Positions 1 through 6,349 are shown, counted from the first letter of the stretch. The stretch: DNA of 11,557 nt from Collinsella sp. (GCA_019419485.1 DXZV01000010.1:12678-24234), one strand, 5' to 3'. Notes: generated by a model from the letters alone, not told the origin. Numbers and translations are program-made.

Positions 1-2
1 CC

Positions 3-869
3 TACGTCACCTGCACGCGCGCCCTCAAGCGCATGCCGCGTGAAAACGAGGTCGTCGTTGCCTGCGTGGGCGATATTACGGCCGAGACCTGGTTCTCGGT
101 ACTGGCGGACTATCCCAACGTGAGTGTGTACCTGCCACTGGGCGTGTGCGATAAGTGTCGCAACACCGGTGGCGAGGATATTCTGGGCGAGGCCATCGCC
201 ACTGCCGAGGAGTGGGCCGGTACGGGCATGGGCCTGGAGGTCGACCCCAAGAGCCTCAAGTGCCATAAGCTTCGCGAGTACGAGCGCAAAGAGTACATGG
301 AAAAGATCGCCCGTACAACGGGCCTGACGGTGACCAAGCTCAATCCGGCGACGGCGGCGCTGGCCTCGGTGACGCAGAAGTTGAAGGCCCACCGTCACCA
401 GATTACGCAGCTGGAGCGCACGCTCAACGCCATGTGCGGCACCACGACGACGAAGCGTCGCCGTACGCTTACGCACGGGCGCCAGCTGGTACTCTCGACG
501 CTGCAAAACCATCCCGAGCTTGCCCAGAACATGCAGGTGAGCACGCCGGAGTGCGATTTTGACAAGTGCACGTCGTGTGGCGAGTGTGTCAACGTGTGCC
601 CCACGTTTGCCTGCGATTTGGTGGGAAGCGGTCGCTTTGCACTGGAGTCCACGTATTGCCTAGGTTGCGGGGCCTGCGTCAAGGTGTGTCCCGAGCATGC
701 GCTTAAGTTGGTTGAGCATGATGCATCCAACCTGGTCGTCGTCGATCCCGAGGCCGAGGAAAAGGCCGCTCAGAAGGCCAAGGCCCACGAGGAGGCTGAG
801 AAGGTCAAGGCCGAGGCAAAGGCCAAGCTCGACAAGATGCTCGATCAGGTGGAAAAGCTCGCAGACTAG
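3..869 (+). CDS. 2x[4Fe-4S] ferredoxin-type protein, 5' end outside window
   Basis: The reading frame is open from the first complete codon, so the gene is cut by the window edge. The ATG at 33 is internal: in-frame codons before it read YVTCTRALKR. Near the C-terminus are two classical CxxCxxCxxxCP motifs (codons 567-602 and 657-692), each expected to ligate a [4Fe-4S] cluster, which implies electron transfer in the cytoplasm. The N-terminal half has further cysteines, including a CDKC pair near 150 and single ones in VACVGD and LKCHK. It vaguely recalls the cysteine-rich delta-subunit domain of hydrogenase/heterodisulfide reductase systems, but I cannot confirm that family. The last 40 or so residues (from about 745) are almost only Ala, Lys and Glu and should form a charged helix or coiled coil. 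The redox partner would lie upstream, outside the window. Iron-sulfur character is sure; the specific role is unknown. Confidence 0.85.
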   Translation, partial: YVTCTRALKRMPRENEVVVACVGDITAETWFSVLADYPNVSVYLPLGVCDKCRNTGGEDILGEAIATAEEWAGTGMGLEVDPKSLKCHKLREYERKEYMEKIARTTGLTVTKLNPATAALASVTQKLKAHRHQITQLERTLNAMCGTTTTKRRRTLTHGRQLVLSTLQNHPELAQNMQVSTPECDFDKCTSCGECVNVCPTFACDLVGSGRFALESTYCLGCGACVKVCPEHALKLVEHDASNLVVVDPEAEEKAAQKAKAHEEAEKVKAEAKAKLDKMLDQVEKLAD

Positions 870-940
870 TCGGCGACCCCAATCTCTGCTTCATTCGTGC
901 CGCCGTGGCGTCCGGGTTCGCCCAGATGCTGCGGCGGCGC

Positions 941-946
941 TATACT
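941..946 (+). promoter_or_regulatory. Candidate -10 box for ychF
   Basis: The hexamer TATACT lies 37 nt before the ychF GTG start in the 114-nt gap after the ferredoxin gene. A poor -35 match (TTCGCC, 917-922) sits 18 nt upstream. The -10 is good, the -35 weak, so this is a plausible but unproven promoter giving a leader of about 30 nt. Confidence 0.4.
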
Positions 947-983
947 TATGCAGTTTGAAATGCTTGTACCAAAAGGAGCTGTC

Positions 984-2060
984 GTGTCCCTTTCCATCGG
1001 TATCGTGGGCCTGCCCAACGTGGGCAAGTCGACGCTGTTCACCGCGCTTACCAAAAAGACCGGTCTTGCCGCCAACTACCCGTTCGCCACAATCGACCCC
1101 AACGTGGGTATCGTCGACGTGCCCGATAGCCGCTTGCAAAAGCTCGCCGACATCGTCAACCCGGGTCGCATTGTGCCGGCGACGGTCGAGTTCGTCGACA
1201 TTGCAGGTCTGGTGAAGGGCGCTAACGAGGGCGAGGGTCTGGGTAACCAGTTCCTGGCCAACATCCGCGAGACCGATGCCATCTGCGAGGTCGTGCGCTA
1301 CTTTAAGGACCCCAACGTCATGCGTGAGGTGGGCCGCACGGGCGAGTTCGTCGATCCCGCCGGCGATGCCGACACCATCATGACCGAGCTCATCCTGGCC
1401 GACATGGGCACGCTCGAGAAGCAGCTGCCCAAGCTCGAGAAGGAGGCCAAGCGCGACAAGGAGCTCATGCCCAAGTTCGAGGTGGCCAAGCGCCTGCTTG
1501 CCTGGCTCAACGAGGGCAAGCGCGCCGCATCCATGGAGATGACTGACGAGGAGCGTGCCGCCGCCAAGGGCCTGTTCCTGCTCACCATGAAGCCCATCCT
1601 GTATGTGGCCAACGTGGACGAGGATATGCTTAACGAGGACCTGGCGCCCATCGATGGCGTCAAGCCGCTGCCCATCTGCGCCAAGATTGAGGCCGAGCTT
1701 TCCGAGCTCGATCCCGAGGACGCCGCCGACTACCTGGAGAGCCTGGGCCTGGAGCAGCCCGGTCTGGACGTGCTCGCGCAGGCGGCCTATAAGCTGCTCG
1801 GTCTGCAGTCGTTCTTTACGGCTGGCGAGATGGAGGTCAAGGCCTGGACGGTTCGTCAGGGCGCGACCGCCCCGCAGGCCGCCGGCGTCATCCACACCGA
1901 TTTTGAACGCGGCTTTATTAAGGCCGAGGTTATTGGCTACGACGACTACATCGAGCTCGGTGGCGAGCAGGGCGCCAAGGCTGCCGGCAAGCTGCGCATC
2001 GAGGGCAAAGACTATGTCATGGCCGATGGCGACGTCGTGCACTTCCGCTTTAACGTGTAA
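984..2060 (+). CDS. ychF: Redox-regulated ATPase/GTPase YchF (OLA1 family)
   Basis: A 358-aa member of the Obg-related YchF/OLA1 family, cytoplasmic P-loop NTPases that bind ribosomes and, in characterised members, prefer ATP over GTP. The start is GTG at 984, because AGGAG (974-978) lies 5 nt upstream and the protein then begins MSLSIGIVGLPNVGKST as in the family; the longer open frame from 897 is not needed. Walker A (G1) is GLPNVGKS at residues 9-16, G3 is DIAGL at 72-76. The G4 position reads NVDE at 210-213, matching the NxxE of the family instead of NKxD, which underlies the relaxed nucleotide choice. The middle contains the family's helical insertion and the last 80 or so residues form the TGS domain (from SFFTAGEMEVKAW to the end). 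Length is normal for the family. It probably has its own promoter and is followed 11 nt later by a small membrane-protein gene. Confidence 0.97.
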   Translation: MSLSIGIVGLPNVGKSTLFTALTKKTGLAANYPFATIDPNVGIVDVPDSRLQKLADIVNPGRIVPATVEFVDIAGLVKGANEGEGLGNQFLANIRETDAICEVVRYFKDPNVMREVGRTGEFVDPAGDADTIMTELILADMGTLEKQLPKLEKEAKRDKELMPKFEVAKRLLAWLNEGKRAASMEMTDEERAAAKGLFLLTMKPILYVANVDEDMLNEDLAPIDGVKPLPICAKIEAELSELDPEDAADYLESLGLEQPGLDVLAQAAYKLLGLQSFFTAGEMEVKAWTVRQGATAPQAAGVIHTDFERGFIKAEVIGYDDYIELGGEQGAKAAGKLRIEGKDYVMADGDVVHFRFNV

Positions 2061-2071
2061 GGACGACGCAT

Positions 2072-2455
2072 ATGTTTAAATATGGCAAAAAAGCTGGCTA
2101 CATGGGTATTGCGCTGCTCGTACTTGCGGTGATTCCGCTGGTGGTCGCAGCGTGTGTTATCCCCAACATTGGTCCCGAGGTGGCAACGAAGTTTAATGCC
2201 GCCGGCGAGGCGACGCGCTGGGGCAAGAGCTACGAGCTGCTGGCGTTGCCGGTGCTCAATCTGCTGCTGAGCGTGGCGACGTACTTTACGGCGGGACGCC
2301 AGGCAAAGAACAATGATGACTCCGCCGCCATGGCGCGCATCGTGTGCGAGCGCTACCTGCGCAACGGTTGCATCACGGGTGTGTTCCTCAATGTGATCAA
2401 CGTCTACTTTATGTATTCGGCGATTACCGGTATGGGCTTTGGCCTGGGCTTTTAG
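2072..2455 (+). CDS. Small membrane protein with DUF1648-like domain
   Basis: A 127-aa protein starting at ATG 2072. Its AGGA ribosome binding site (2059-2062) overlaps the ychF stop codon, so the two genes are almost certainly co-transcribed. Three hydrophobic helices are visible at about residues 11-31, 54-74 and 99-119. Between the first two is the stretch PNIGPEVATKFNAAGEATRW, which has the DUF1648 pattern (a proline-led loop, then FN..GE..RWG, then a hydrophobic helix). DUF1648 also forms the N-terminal part of SdpI-type immunity proteins, but this protein lacks the longer SdpI portion, so immunity is not implied. The region between helices two and three is charged (RQAKNNDD) and probably cytoplasmic. 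Function unknown. It converges on the minus-strand gene that ends 9 nt further on, and no clear intrinsic terminator separates them. Confidence 0.85.
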   Translation: MFKYGKKAGYMGIALLVLAVIPLVVAACVIPNIGPEVATKFNAAGEATRWGKSYELLALPVLNLLLSVATYFTAGRQAKNNDDSAAMARIVCERYLRNGCITGVFLNVINVYFMYSAITGMGFGLGF

Positions 2456-2464
2456 CTTGCGCCT

Positions 2465-2854
2465 TTAGGCAACGAGCCTGCACGCATATTCGATGGCTGC
2501 TGTGAGGCCGCAGCTCGATCGTGGTTGAAAGACCACATCGGCGGCGGCCTCGTTTTCGTATCCGGCACCGCGAAGGCAGAGCGCGATACCGGCTTCTAAA
2601 AGGAGCGGCAGGCCGCGTTGGCTGGATGCGATTACGGCAGCCTGATTGAACGAGCAGCTGTGCGCTTGGCATTGGATGGCAAGTTCACCTTGCGCCGGGC
2701 AAGGGACCAGAACGGCGGCGACGCGACTTGATAGCAATGCAAATGCTGTGCGCCCATCGGGCGAAAGACATTCTGCTTCAACGACGACGAGCTTGGGCGG
2801 CGCGCTGTTTGTGCGAAGCGTGGCTCGGTACATGCGGACCGAAGAACCCGACAT
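2465..2854 (-). CDS. Small HAD-like protein lacking catalytic aspartates (function unknown)
   Basis: A 129-aa frame. The start chosen is the ATG at 2854-2852, because AGGAG on the minus strand (2865-2861) lies 6 nt upstream; an in-frame ATG 24 nt earlier has no such site. I do not recognise the gene with certainty. Two segments line up with the HAD phosphatase fold. KLVVVEAECLS near residue 21 resembles motif I (hhhDxDGT) but has Glu at both Asp positions. AVIASSQRGLPLLLEAGIAL, followed by a GAG.E..AADVVF stretch, resembles the last motif of Cof-type or P-type ATPase HAD domains, with the GD..ND aspartates replaced. The protein has seven cysteines. It could be a degenerate or repurposed HAD fold of the compact 'soluble P-type ATPase' sort, or the likeness could be accidental. 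It is divergent from the XRE regulator gene, with a shared palindrome just upstream, so it is the likely target of that regulator. Confidence 0.6.
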   Translation of the reverse strand: MSGSSVRMYRATLRTNSAPPKLVVVEAECLSPDGRTAFALLSSRVAAVLVPCPAQGELAIQCQAHSCSFNQAAVIASSQRGLPLLLEAGIALCLRGAGYENEAAADVVFQPRSSCGLTAAIEYACRLVA

Positions 2855-2860
2855 AGAAAA

Positions 2861-2865
2861 CTCCT
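2861..2865 (-). promoter_or_regulatory. Ribosome binding site deciding the start of the 129-aa protein
   Basis: Minus-strand AGGAG with 6 nt to the ATG at 2854. It supports the shorter of two in-frame starts and is the main sign that this frame is translated. Confidence 0.65.
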
Positions 2866-2877
2866 GTGTATTCGGCA

Positions 2878-2901
2878 AAACGTAAACTATAGTTTACGTT
2901 T
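2878..2901. promoter_or_regulatory. 24-bp perfect palindrome, probable operator and divergent promoter core
   Basis: The half-site AAACGTAAACTA is followed directly by its exact reverse complement, giving an uninterrupted 24-bp inverted repeat between the divergent 129-aa gene and the XRE regulator. Because it is symmetric, each strand carries TATAGT at the centre (plus 2888-2893, minus 2891-2886), a fair -10 hexamer. Both transcripts could therefore start a few bases outside the palindrome. A dimeric XRE repressor bound here would block both promoters. The -35 regions are poor on both sides. Operator function is inferred from symmetry and position. Confidence 0.7.
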
Positions 2902-2930
2902 ATGTTCGGCTCCATTTCAAACTCGGCTGC

Positions 2931-3149
2931 ATGGACGAACGTGCGAAACAGATTCTTGGCAGGCGGGTCGAAGAGACACGCAGGGACCTTGGTATCTCCA
3001 AGGTTGATTTTTGTGTGGCGACAGGAATCAGCCGACCCTACCTCGACCGAATCGAAGATGGGACGGCAAATTTCACGCTCAAGGTTCTATTTAAGATCGC
3101 GCCCGCACTCGGCATGACGGTGTCAGAGCTTCTCGAGGGTATCGAATAG
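2931..3149 (+). CDS. Small XRE-family (Cro/CI-type HTH) transcriptional regulator
   Basis: A 72-aa protein that consists of little more than one helix-turn-helix domain. The motif runs from about residue 21 (GISKVDFCVATGISRPYLDRIE) to 68 (ALGMTVSELL), with the family's usual pattern: SRPYLDRIEDG in the recognition-helix region and a terminal helix pair typical of XRE/Cro proteins. No further dimerisation, metal or ligand domain is present, so it probably binds DNA as a simple dimer. The only in-frame start is ATG 2931. No Shine-Dalgarno sequence precedes it, so translation may be weak or use a short or leaderless transcript. The 24-bp palindrome ends 29 nt upstream, which fits negative autoregulation and control of the divergent 129-aa gene. 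The partner function is unknown; no toxin-like gene is recognisable next to it. Confidence 0.88.
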   Translation: MDERAKQILGRRVEETRRDLGISKVDFCVATGISRPYLDRIEDGTANFTLKVLFKIAPALGMTVSELLEGIE

Positions 3150-3184
3150 GGCGTTCCCCGCTGCTAATTGACGCTCTTTGGGCG

Positions 3185-3226
3185 GGTCCCCCTGGTTGCG
3201 ATGTGCAAAATCGCGAGTATTCAGCA
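3185..3226 (+). repeat. Degenerate intergenic repeat, copy A
   Basis: Copy A reads GGTCCCCCT, then after an unlike spacer GTGCAAAA, TCG, GAGTATTC and GCA in order. The same blocks in the same order are found on the opposite strand at 3427-3389. The spacer between GGTCCCCCT and GTGCAAAA differs in sequence and length. Shared order of five blocks over 40 bp makes chance unlikely. Confidence 0.6.
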
Positions 3227-3271
3227 CCTGTTCAGCCGTAGATGGTAGCTCGGGCGGCTGGCTTTGCTTTT

Positions 3272-3300
3272 TTGACAGTAGTTAATCCACACGCTAAATA
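3272..3300 (+). promoter_or_regulatory. Promoter-like pair with no obvious gene downstream
   Basis: A perfect TTGACA (3272-3277), a 17-nt spacer and a moderate -10, TAAATA (3295-3300). Transcription would run rightwards into the repeat copy and antisense into the asparaginase 3' end. AT-rich sequence throws up such pairs by chance, so function is uncertain. Confidence 0.35.
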
Positions 3301-3310
3301 AAAATGTGGA
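3286..3310. repeat. Inverted repeat TCCACA/TGTGGA around an AT-rich loop
   Basis: TCCACA (3286-3291) is mirrored by TGTGGA (3305-3310) across 13 nt. Allowing one mismatch the arms extend to TTAATCCACA and TGTGGAATAA. It lies inside the candidate promoter at 3272-3300, so it could be an operator or a weak stem. It is not followed by a T-tract and is not a terminator. Confidence 0.4.
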
Positions 3311-3388
3311 ATAAATATTTACCAGACGCCTCTTTTGTCTAAAAGTTCGTCTAATAATCGGTCGATTCTATGCCTCCGGCGGAGAAAT

Positions 3389-3427
3389 TGCAGAATACTC
3401 CGATTTTTGCACGGCCCGAGGGGGACC
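3389..3427 (-). repeat. Degenerate intergenic repeat, copy B (inverted)
   Basis: Read on the minus strand this is GGTCCCCCT, a GC-rich spacer, then GTGCAAAA, ATCG, GAGTATTC and GCA, matching copy A about 160 bp away in inverse orientation. It lies 43 nt past the asparaginase stop codon, so it would be in the 3' untranslated part of that mRNA. A reusable intergenic element is the simplest reading; a cruciform or RNA fold between A and B is possible. Confidence 0.6.
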
Positions 3428-3469
3428 ACCTGTCGTTTGAGGCTGCGATAAGTGGAACTGCCTTAGGGA

Positions 3470-4483
3470 TTACGCCATCGGGATGCGGTCGTGGTTGACT
3501 TGGCTGTAGAACAGGCGCTGGATTTCGGCGGCATCGCGTGACTGGCCGAGTGCCCACATGGTCTTGGCCACGAGCGTCTCGGTGGTCATGTCATCGCCGC
3601 GCAGAATACCCGGATGATCGGCGTAAGCACGGCCGACCTCATAAACGCCCAGATCGAGGCCCTCTTCGGGGACCTGCGTGGTCATAACGACAGTGCGGCC
3701 CGAATCGACCCAGCGGAAAATAGCCTCTTGGAACGACTCGCCCGACTCACCAAACTCGGGGATACCGCCAATGCCAAAGGTCTCAAGGATTACAGCATCG
3801 TAGCTATCGGCAAGGGCGTCGAGGATGCCCGGGTTTACGCCGGGCGTAAGCTTGAGTACAAATACGTGCGGGTCGATGCTGTCGTAGAAACGCACCGGGT
3901 TTTCGCCCTGATGCGTGCCGTGAAGCCCATTGCGCACGATGCGGTCGTTGCGGATATAGGCGATGGGCGGATAGTTGACGCTAATGAACGCGTTAAAGCT
4001 CATGGTGCGCTGCTTGCGGGCGCGCGTGCCGGCAATGGCGACGCCGCCAAACACGATCGAGACGTCGTGCGAATGCTCGTCGAGCGCATAGAGCAGGCTC
4101 TGGTACAGATTAAGTTTGGCATCGGTAAAGGGATTGCCCATGGGCTTTTGCGAGCCGGTGAGCACGATGGGCTTGGGGCTGTCCTGAATCAGGTAGGAAA
4201 GCGCTGCTGCGGTGTAGCTCATGGTGTCGGTGCCGTGCAGAATCACGAAGCCGTCGTGGTCGGCATAGCCCTCGACGATGACGTCGCGGATACGCATCCA
4301 GTCGCTCGGGCGCATATTGGTGCTGTCGATGTTCATGGGCTGCACGACGTTGAGCTCGCAGAGGCCCGAGATCTCGGGGACGCTCTGGGCGAGCTCCTCA
4401 CCGGTCAGGGCGGGGGAGAGGCCGTTGCCGTCCTCGGTCGATGCGATGGTGCCGCCCGTGGCGATGAGAAGGATGCGCTTCAT
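3470..4483 (-). CDS. ansA: Type I (cytoplasmic) L-asparaginase
   Basis: A 337-aa asparaginase that hydrolyses L-asparagine to aspartate and ammonia. The start is ATG 4483, with AGGAA (4495-4491) 7 nt upstream and the family's usual beginning MKRILLIATGGTIAS; the longer frame from 4555 is not needed. Catalytic features are all present: first threonine T12 in ATGGTI, the substrate-binding/catalytic block HGTDTM at 83-88 (T85, D86) and the lysine K113 in GSQKPM. There is no signal peptide or lipobox, and the length suits the cytoplasmic type I class, as opposed to the exported type II enzymes. It is divergent from guaA across 267 bp. Both genes deal with nitrogen metabolism (guaA uses glutamine), but nothing in the sequence shows shared control. 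An intact gene. Confidence 0.95.
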   Translation of the reverse strand: MKRILLIATGGTIASTEDGNGLSPALTGEELAQSVPEISGLCELNVVQPMNIDSTNMRPSDWMRIRDVIVEGYADHDGFVILHGTDTMSYTAAALSYLIQDSPKPIVLTGSQKPMGNPFTDAKLNLYQSLLYALDEHSHDVSIVFGGVAIAGTRARKQRTMSFNAFISVNYPPIAYIRNDRIVRNGLHGTHQGENPVRFYDSIDPHVFVLKLTPGVNPGILDALADSYDAVILETFGIGGIPEFGESGESFQEAIFRWVDSGRTVVMTTQVPEEGLDLGVYEVGRAYADHPGILRGDDMTTETLVAKTMWALGQSRDAAEIQRLFYSQVNHDRIPMA

Positions 4484-4505
4484 GCTGGTATTCCTATCGT
4501 ATTTG

Positions 4506-4520
4506 CCGCCACAGAGGCGG
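4506..4520 (-). promoter_or_regulatory. Small hairpin in the ansA leader
   Basis: CCGCC and GGCGG are separated by a 5-nt loop, about 10 nt upstream of the ansA ribosome binding site. It could modulate translation or mRNA stability. The stem is only 5 bp, so it may have no function. Confidence 0.25.
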
Positions 4521-4534
4521 AGTCGTTCGGCAGT

Positions 4535-4562
4535 ATTGTGGCACAGGGCGTCCAATGTTCAA
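4535..4562 (-). promoter_or_regulatory. Candidate ansA promoter
   Basis: On the minus strand TTGAAC (4562-4557), a 16-nt spacer and CACAAT (4540-4535). Each hexamer matches four of six consensus bases. Transcription would start about 45 nt before the ansA ATG, just ahead of the small leader hairpin. Confidence 0.35.
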
Positions 4563-4577
4563 ACGTATTACATCATC

Positions 4578-4597
4578 GGTAACGCTTGGTAACACTT
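4578..4597 (+). repeat. Tandem 10-bp repeat in the ansA-guaA gap
   Basis: GGTAACGCTT is followed immediately by GGTAACACTT, nine of ten bases identical. A period of one helical turn upstream of the candidate ansA promoter suits cooperative binding of a regulator on one DNA face. Nothing identifies the protein. Confidence 0.4.
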
Positions 4598-4670
4598 CAA
4601 TTGCCGTCAAATAGGGGCCCAGGTCGTGCGTTTGCCGTGCGCTGATGGCTGCGAGGGACGAGAAACCCCA

Positions 4671-4685
4671 TATAACGTGTACACT
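4671..4685 (+). promoter_or_regulatory. Candidate -10 region for guaA
   Basis: TATAAC (4671-4676) and TACACT (4680-4685) are overlapping candidate -10 boxes 66-80 nt before guaA, and GTGTACAC (4677-4684) is an 8-bp palindrome across them. Neither has a recognisable -35 at 16-18 nt. I looked for a purine riboswitch in the leader and saw no matching core. Confidence 0.3.
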
Positions 4686-4750
4686 ATGGAGGTTATTTTC
4701 GTTCATTCACGCGGGTGGGCACCGGCTCCCCGCCAACAAGAGGGAGAACC

Positions 4751-6349
4751 ATGGATCAAAAGGCTTCCGCAAAGGTCCTCGTACTCGACTTTGGTGCGCA
4801 GTACGGTCAGCTCATTGCCCGTCGCGTCCGCGACCTCAACGTGTATTCCGAGATCGTCCCCTGCGACATCTCGGCCGACGAGATTCGCGAGATGAACGCC
4901 TCTGCGCTCATCCTTTCCGGCGGCCCGGCTTCCGTGTATGCCGAGGACGCTCCGTCCATCGATCCCGCCATCTTTGACCTGGGCCTTCCCGTCCTGGGCT
5001 TTTGCTACGGCCATCAGATCACGGCCGTGACGCTCGGCGGCAAGGTCGGCCACTCCGAGGTGGGCGAGTACGGCCGCGCCACCATCACGCGCACGGCCGG
5101 CGCCAAGCTCTTTAACTCCACGCCCATGGAGCAGACTGTGTGGATGAGCCATCGCGACGCCGTTTCCGAGGTGCCCGAGGGCTTTACCGTTACCGCCAGC
5201 ACCGACGTGTGCCCGGTTGCTGCCATGGAGTGCCCCGAGCGCAAGATCTTCACCACGCAGTTCCACCCCGAGGTCAAGCACTCCGAGTATGGTCAGCAGC
5301 TGCTGAGCAACTTCCTGTTTGAGATCTGCGGCCTGGAGCCCAACTGGAGCATGGACAACCTGGTCGAGACCATGACGGCCGAGTTCCGCGAGAAGGTCGG
5401 CAACGACCGCGTGATTCTGGCCCTGTCCGGCGGCGTCGACTCCTCCGTCGTGGCCGCGCTGGGCGCCCGCGCCGTGGGCAAGCAGATGACGTGCGTGTTC
5501 ATCAACCACGGCCTGCTGCGCAAGGGCGAGCCCGAGCAGGTGGAGGAGGTCTTCACCAAGCAATTTGACGTCGACTTTATCCACGTTCATGCCGAGGACC
5601 GCTACGCCGAGCTTCTGGCCGGCGTGACCGAGCCCGAGGAGAAGCGCCGTATCATCGGTACGCAGTTCTGGAAAGAGTTCTTCGCCGTGGCGCAGCAGCT
5701 CGAGACCGACGGCAAGCCGGTCAAGTACCTGGCTCAGGGCACTATCTACCCCGACATCATCGAGTCCGGCGCTCGCAAGACGGGCGGCAAGACGGCCACT
5801 ATCAAGAGCCATCACAACCTGATCCCGTTCCCCGAGGGCGTGCACTTCGACCTCATTGAGCCGCTCGACCACTTCTTTAAGGACGAGGTCCGCGCGCTTG
5901 GTCTGGCGCTGGGCCTGCCGGGTCACATCGTGTTCCGTCAGCCCTTCCCGGGCCCGGGCCTGGCCATCCGCATCATCGGCGCGGTCGACAAGGAGAAGCT
6001 CGAGATCCTCAAGAACGCCGATGCCATCGTGCGCGAGGAGCTCGACGCCTACAACCAGCGTCTGTTTGAGCAGACCGGCGAGCGCAACTCCGAGCACAGC
6101 TGCTGGCAGTATTTCGCGGTCCTGCCTGACATCAAGTCCGTTGGCGTTATGGGCGACGAGCGCACCTACCAGCGCCCGATCATCTTGCGTGCCGTCGAGT
6201 CCAGCGATGCCATGACCGCCGACTGGGCCAAGCTGCCCTATGACGTACTAGCCCGCATCTCTGGCCGCATCGTTGCCGAGGTTCCTGGCGCCAACCGCGT
6301 GTGCTACGACATCACGTCCAAGCCGCCCGCGACGATCGAGTGGGAGTAA
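4751..6349 (+). CDS. guaA: GMP synthase (glutamine-hydrolysing)
   Basis: A 532-aa two-domain enzyme that converts XMP, ATP and glutamine to GMP in purine synthesis. The start is ATG 4751, with AGGGAG 4 nt upstream. The N-terminal class I glutamine amidotransferase domain has GGPASVY, the nucleophile C85 in GFCYGHQ, and H172/E174 in FHPE, a complete catalytic triad. The ATP pyrophosphatase domain has the P-loop SGGVDSS at 226-232. The C-terminal dimerisation domain has RQPFPGPGLAIRI and ends with KPPATIEWE, the expected terminus, so the gene is intact. Two places deviate from the commonest sequences: GFCYGHQ where GICYGMQ is frequent, and HHNLIPFPEGVHF where HHNVGGLP is usual. These look like a subfamily signature, not damage. 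The gene ends at a strong terminator. Confidence 0.97.
   Translation: MDQKASAKVLVLDFGAQYGQLIARRVRDLNVYSEIVPCDISADEIREMNASALILSGGPASVYAEDAPSIDPAIFDLGLPVLGFCYGHQITAVTLGGKVGHSEVGEYGRATITRTAGAKLFNSTPMEQTVWMSHRDAVSEVPEGFTVTASTDVCPVAAMECPERKIFTTQFHPEVKHSEYGQQLLSNFLFEICGLEPNWSMDNLVETMTAEFREKVGNDRVILALSGGVDSSVVAALGARAVGKQMTCVFINHGLLRKGEPEQVEEVFTKQFDVDFIHVHAEDRYAELLAGVTEPEEKRRIIGTQFWKEFFAVAQQLETDGKPVKYLAQGTIYPDIIESGARKTGGKTATIKSHHNLIPFPEGVHFDLIEPLDHFFKDEVRALGLALGLPGHIVFRQPFPGPGLAIRIIGAVDKEKLEILKNADAIVREELDAYNQRLFEQTGERNSEHSCWQYFAVLPDIKSVGVMGDERTYQRPIILRAVESSDAMTADWAKLPYDVLARISGRIVAEVPGANRVCYDITSKPPATIEWE

Larger units (their letters stand above)
3150..3469. other. Intergenic region with AT-rich core and repeat copies, no convincing gene
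   Basis: This 320-bp stretch lies between the XRE gene and the convergent asparaginase gene. Its middle is very AT-rich (19 G+C in the 60 bases 3301-3360). I see no long frame with a ribosome binding site. It holds two inverted copies of a degenerate repeat, a promoter-like pair and a short inverted repeat, listed separately. No intrinsic terminator with a clear T-tract is visible for either flanking gene. Confidence 0.7.

Noticed and set aside
891..2042. 383-aa open frame antisense to ychF
   Set aside because: It mirrors the ychF codons on the other strand, has no ribosome binding site or recognisable domain, and ychF is certain.
2072..2455. SdpI-type immunity protein
   Set aside because: Only the DUF1648-like loop and three helices are present; the longer SdpI-specific portion is missing.
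3283..3316. DnaA-box-like TAATCCACA beside AT-rich DNA, as a replication origin
   Set aside because: One near match only and a second with two mismatches; no dnaA/dnaN context and no box cluster.
3370..3498. 42-aa plus-strand frame in the ansA 3' region
   Set aside because: It coincides with repeat copy B, overlaps the end of ansA and lacks a ribosome binding site.
4484..4750. Purine riboswitch in front of guaA
   Set aside because: No three-way-junction core or conserved loop sequences could be found. Only weak promoter-like boxes are present.
4703..6097. 464-aa open frame antisense to guaA
   Set aside because: Low-complexity Leu/Ala/Gly/His-rich shadow of guaA, caused by high G+C in third positions.
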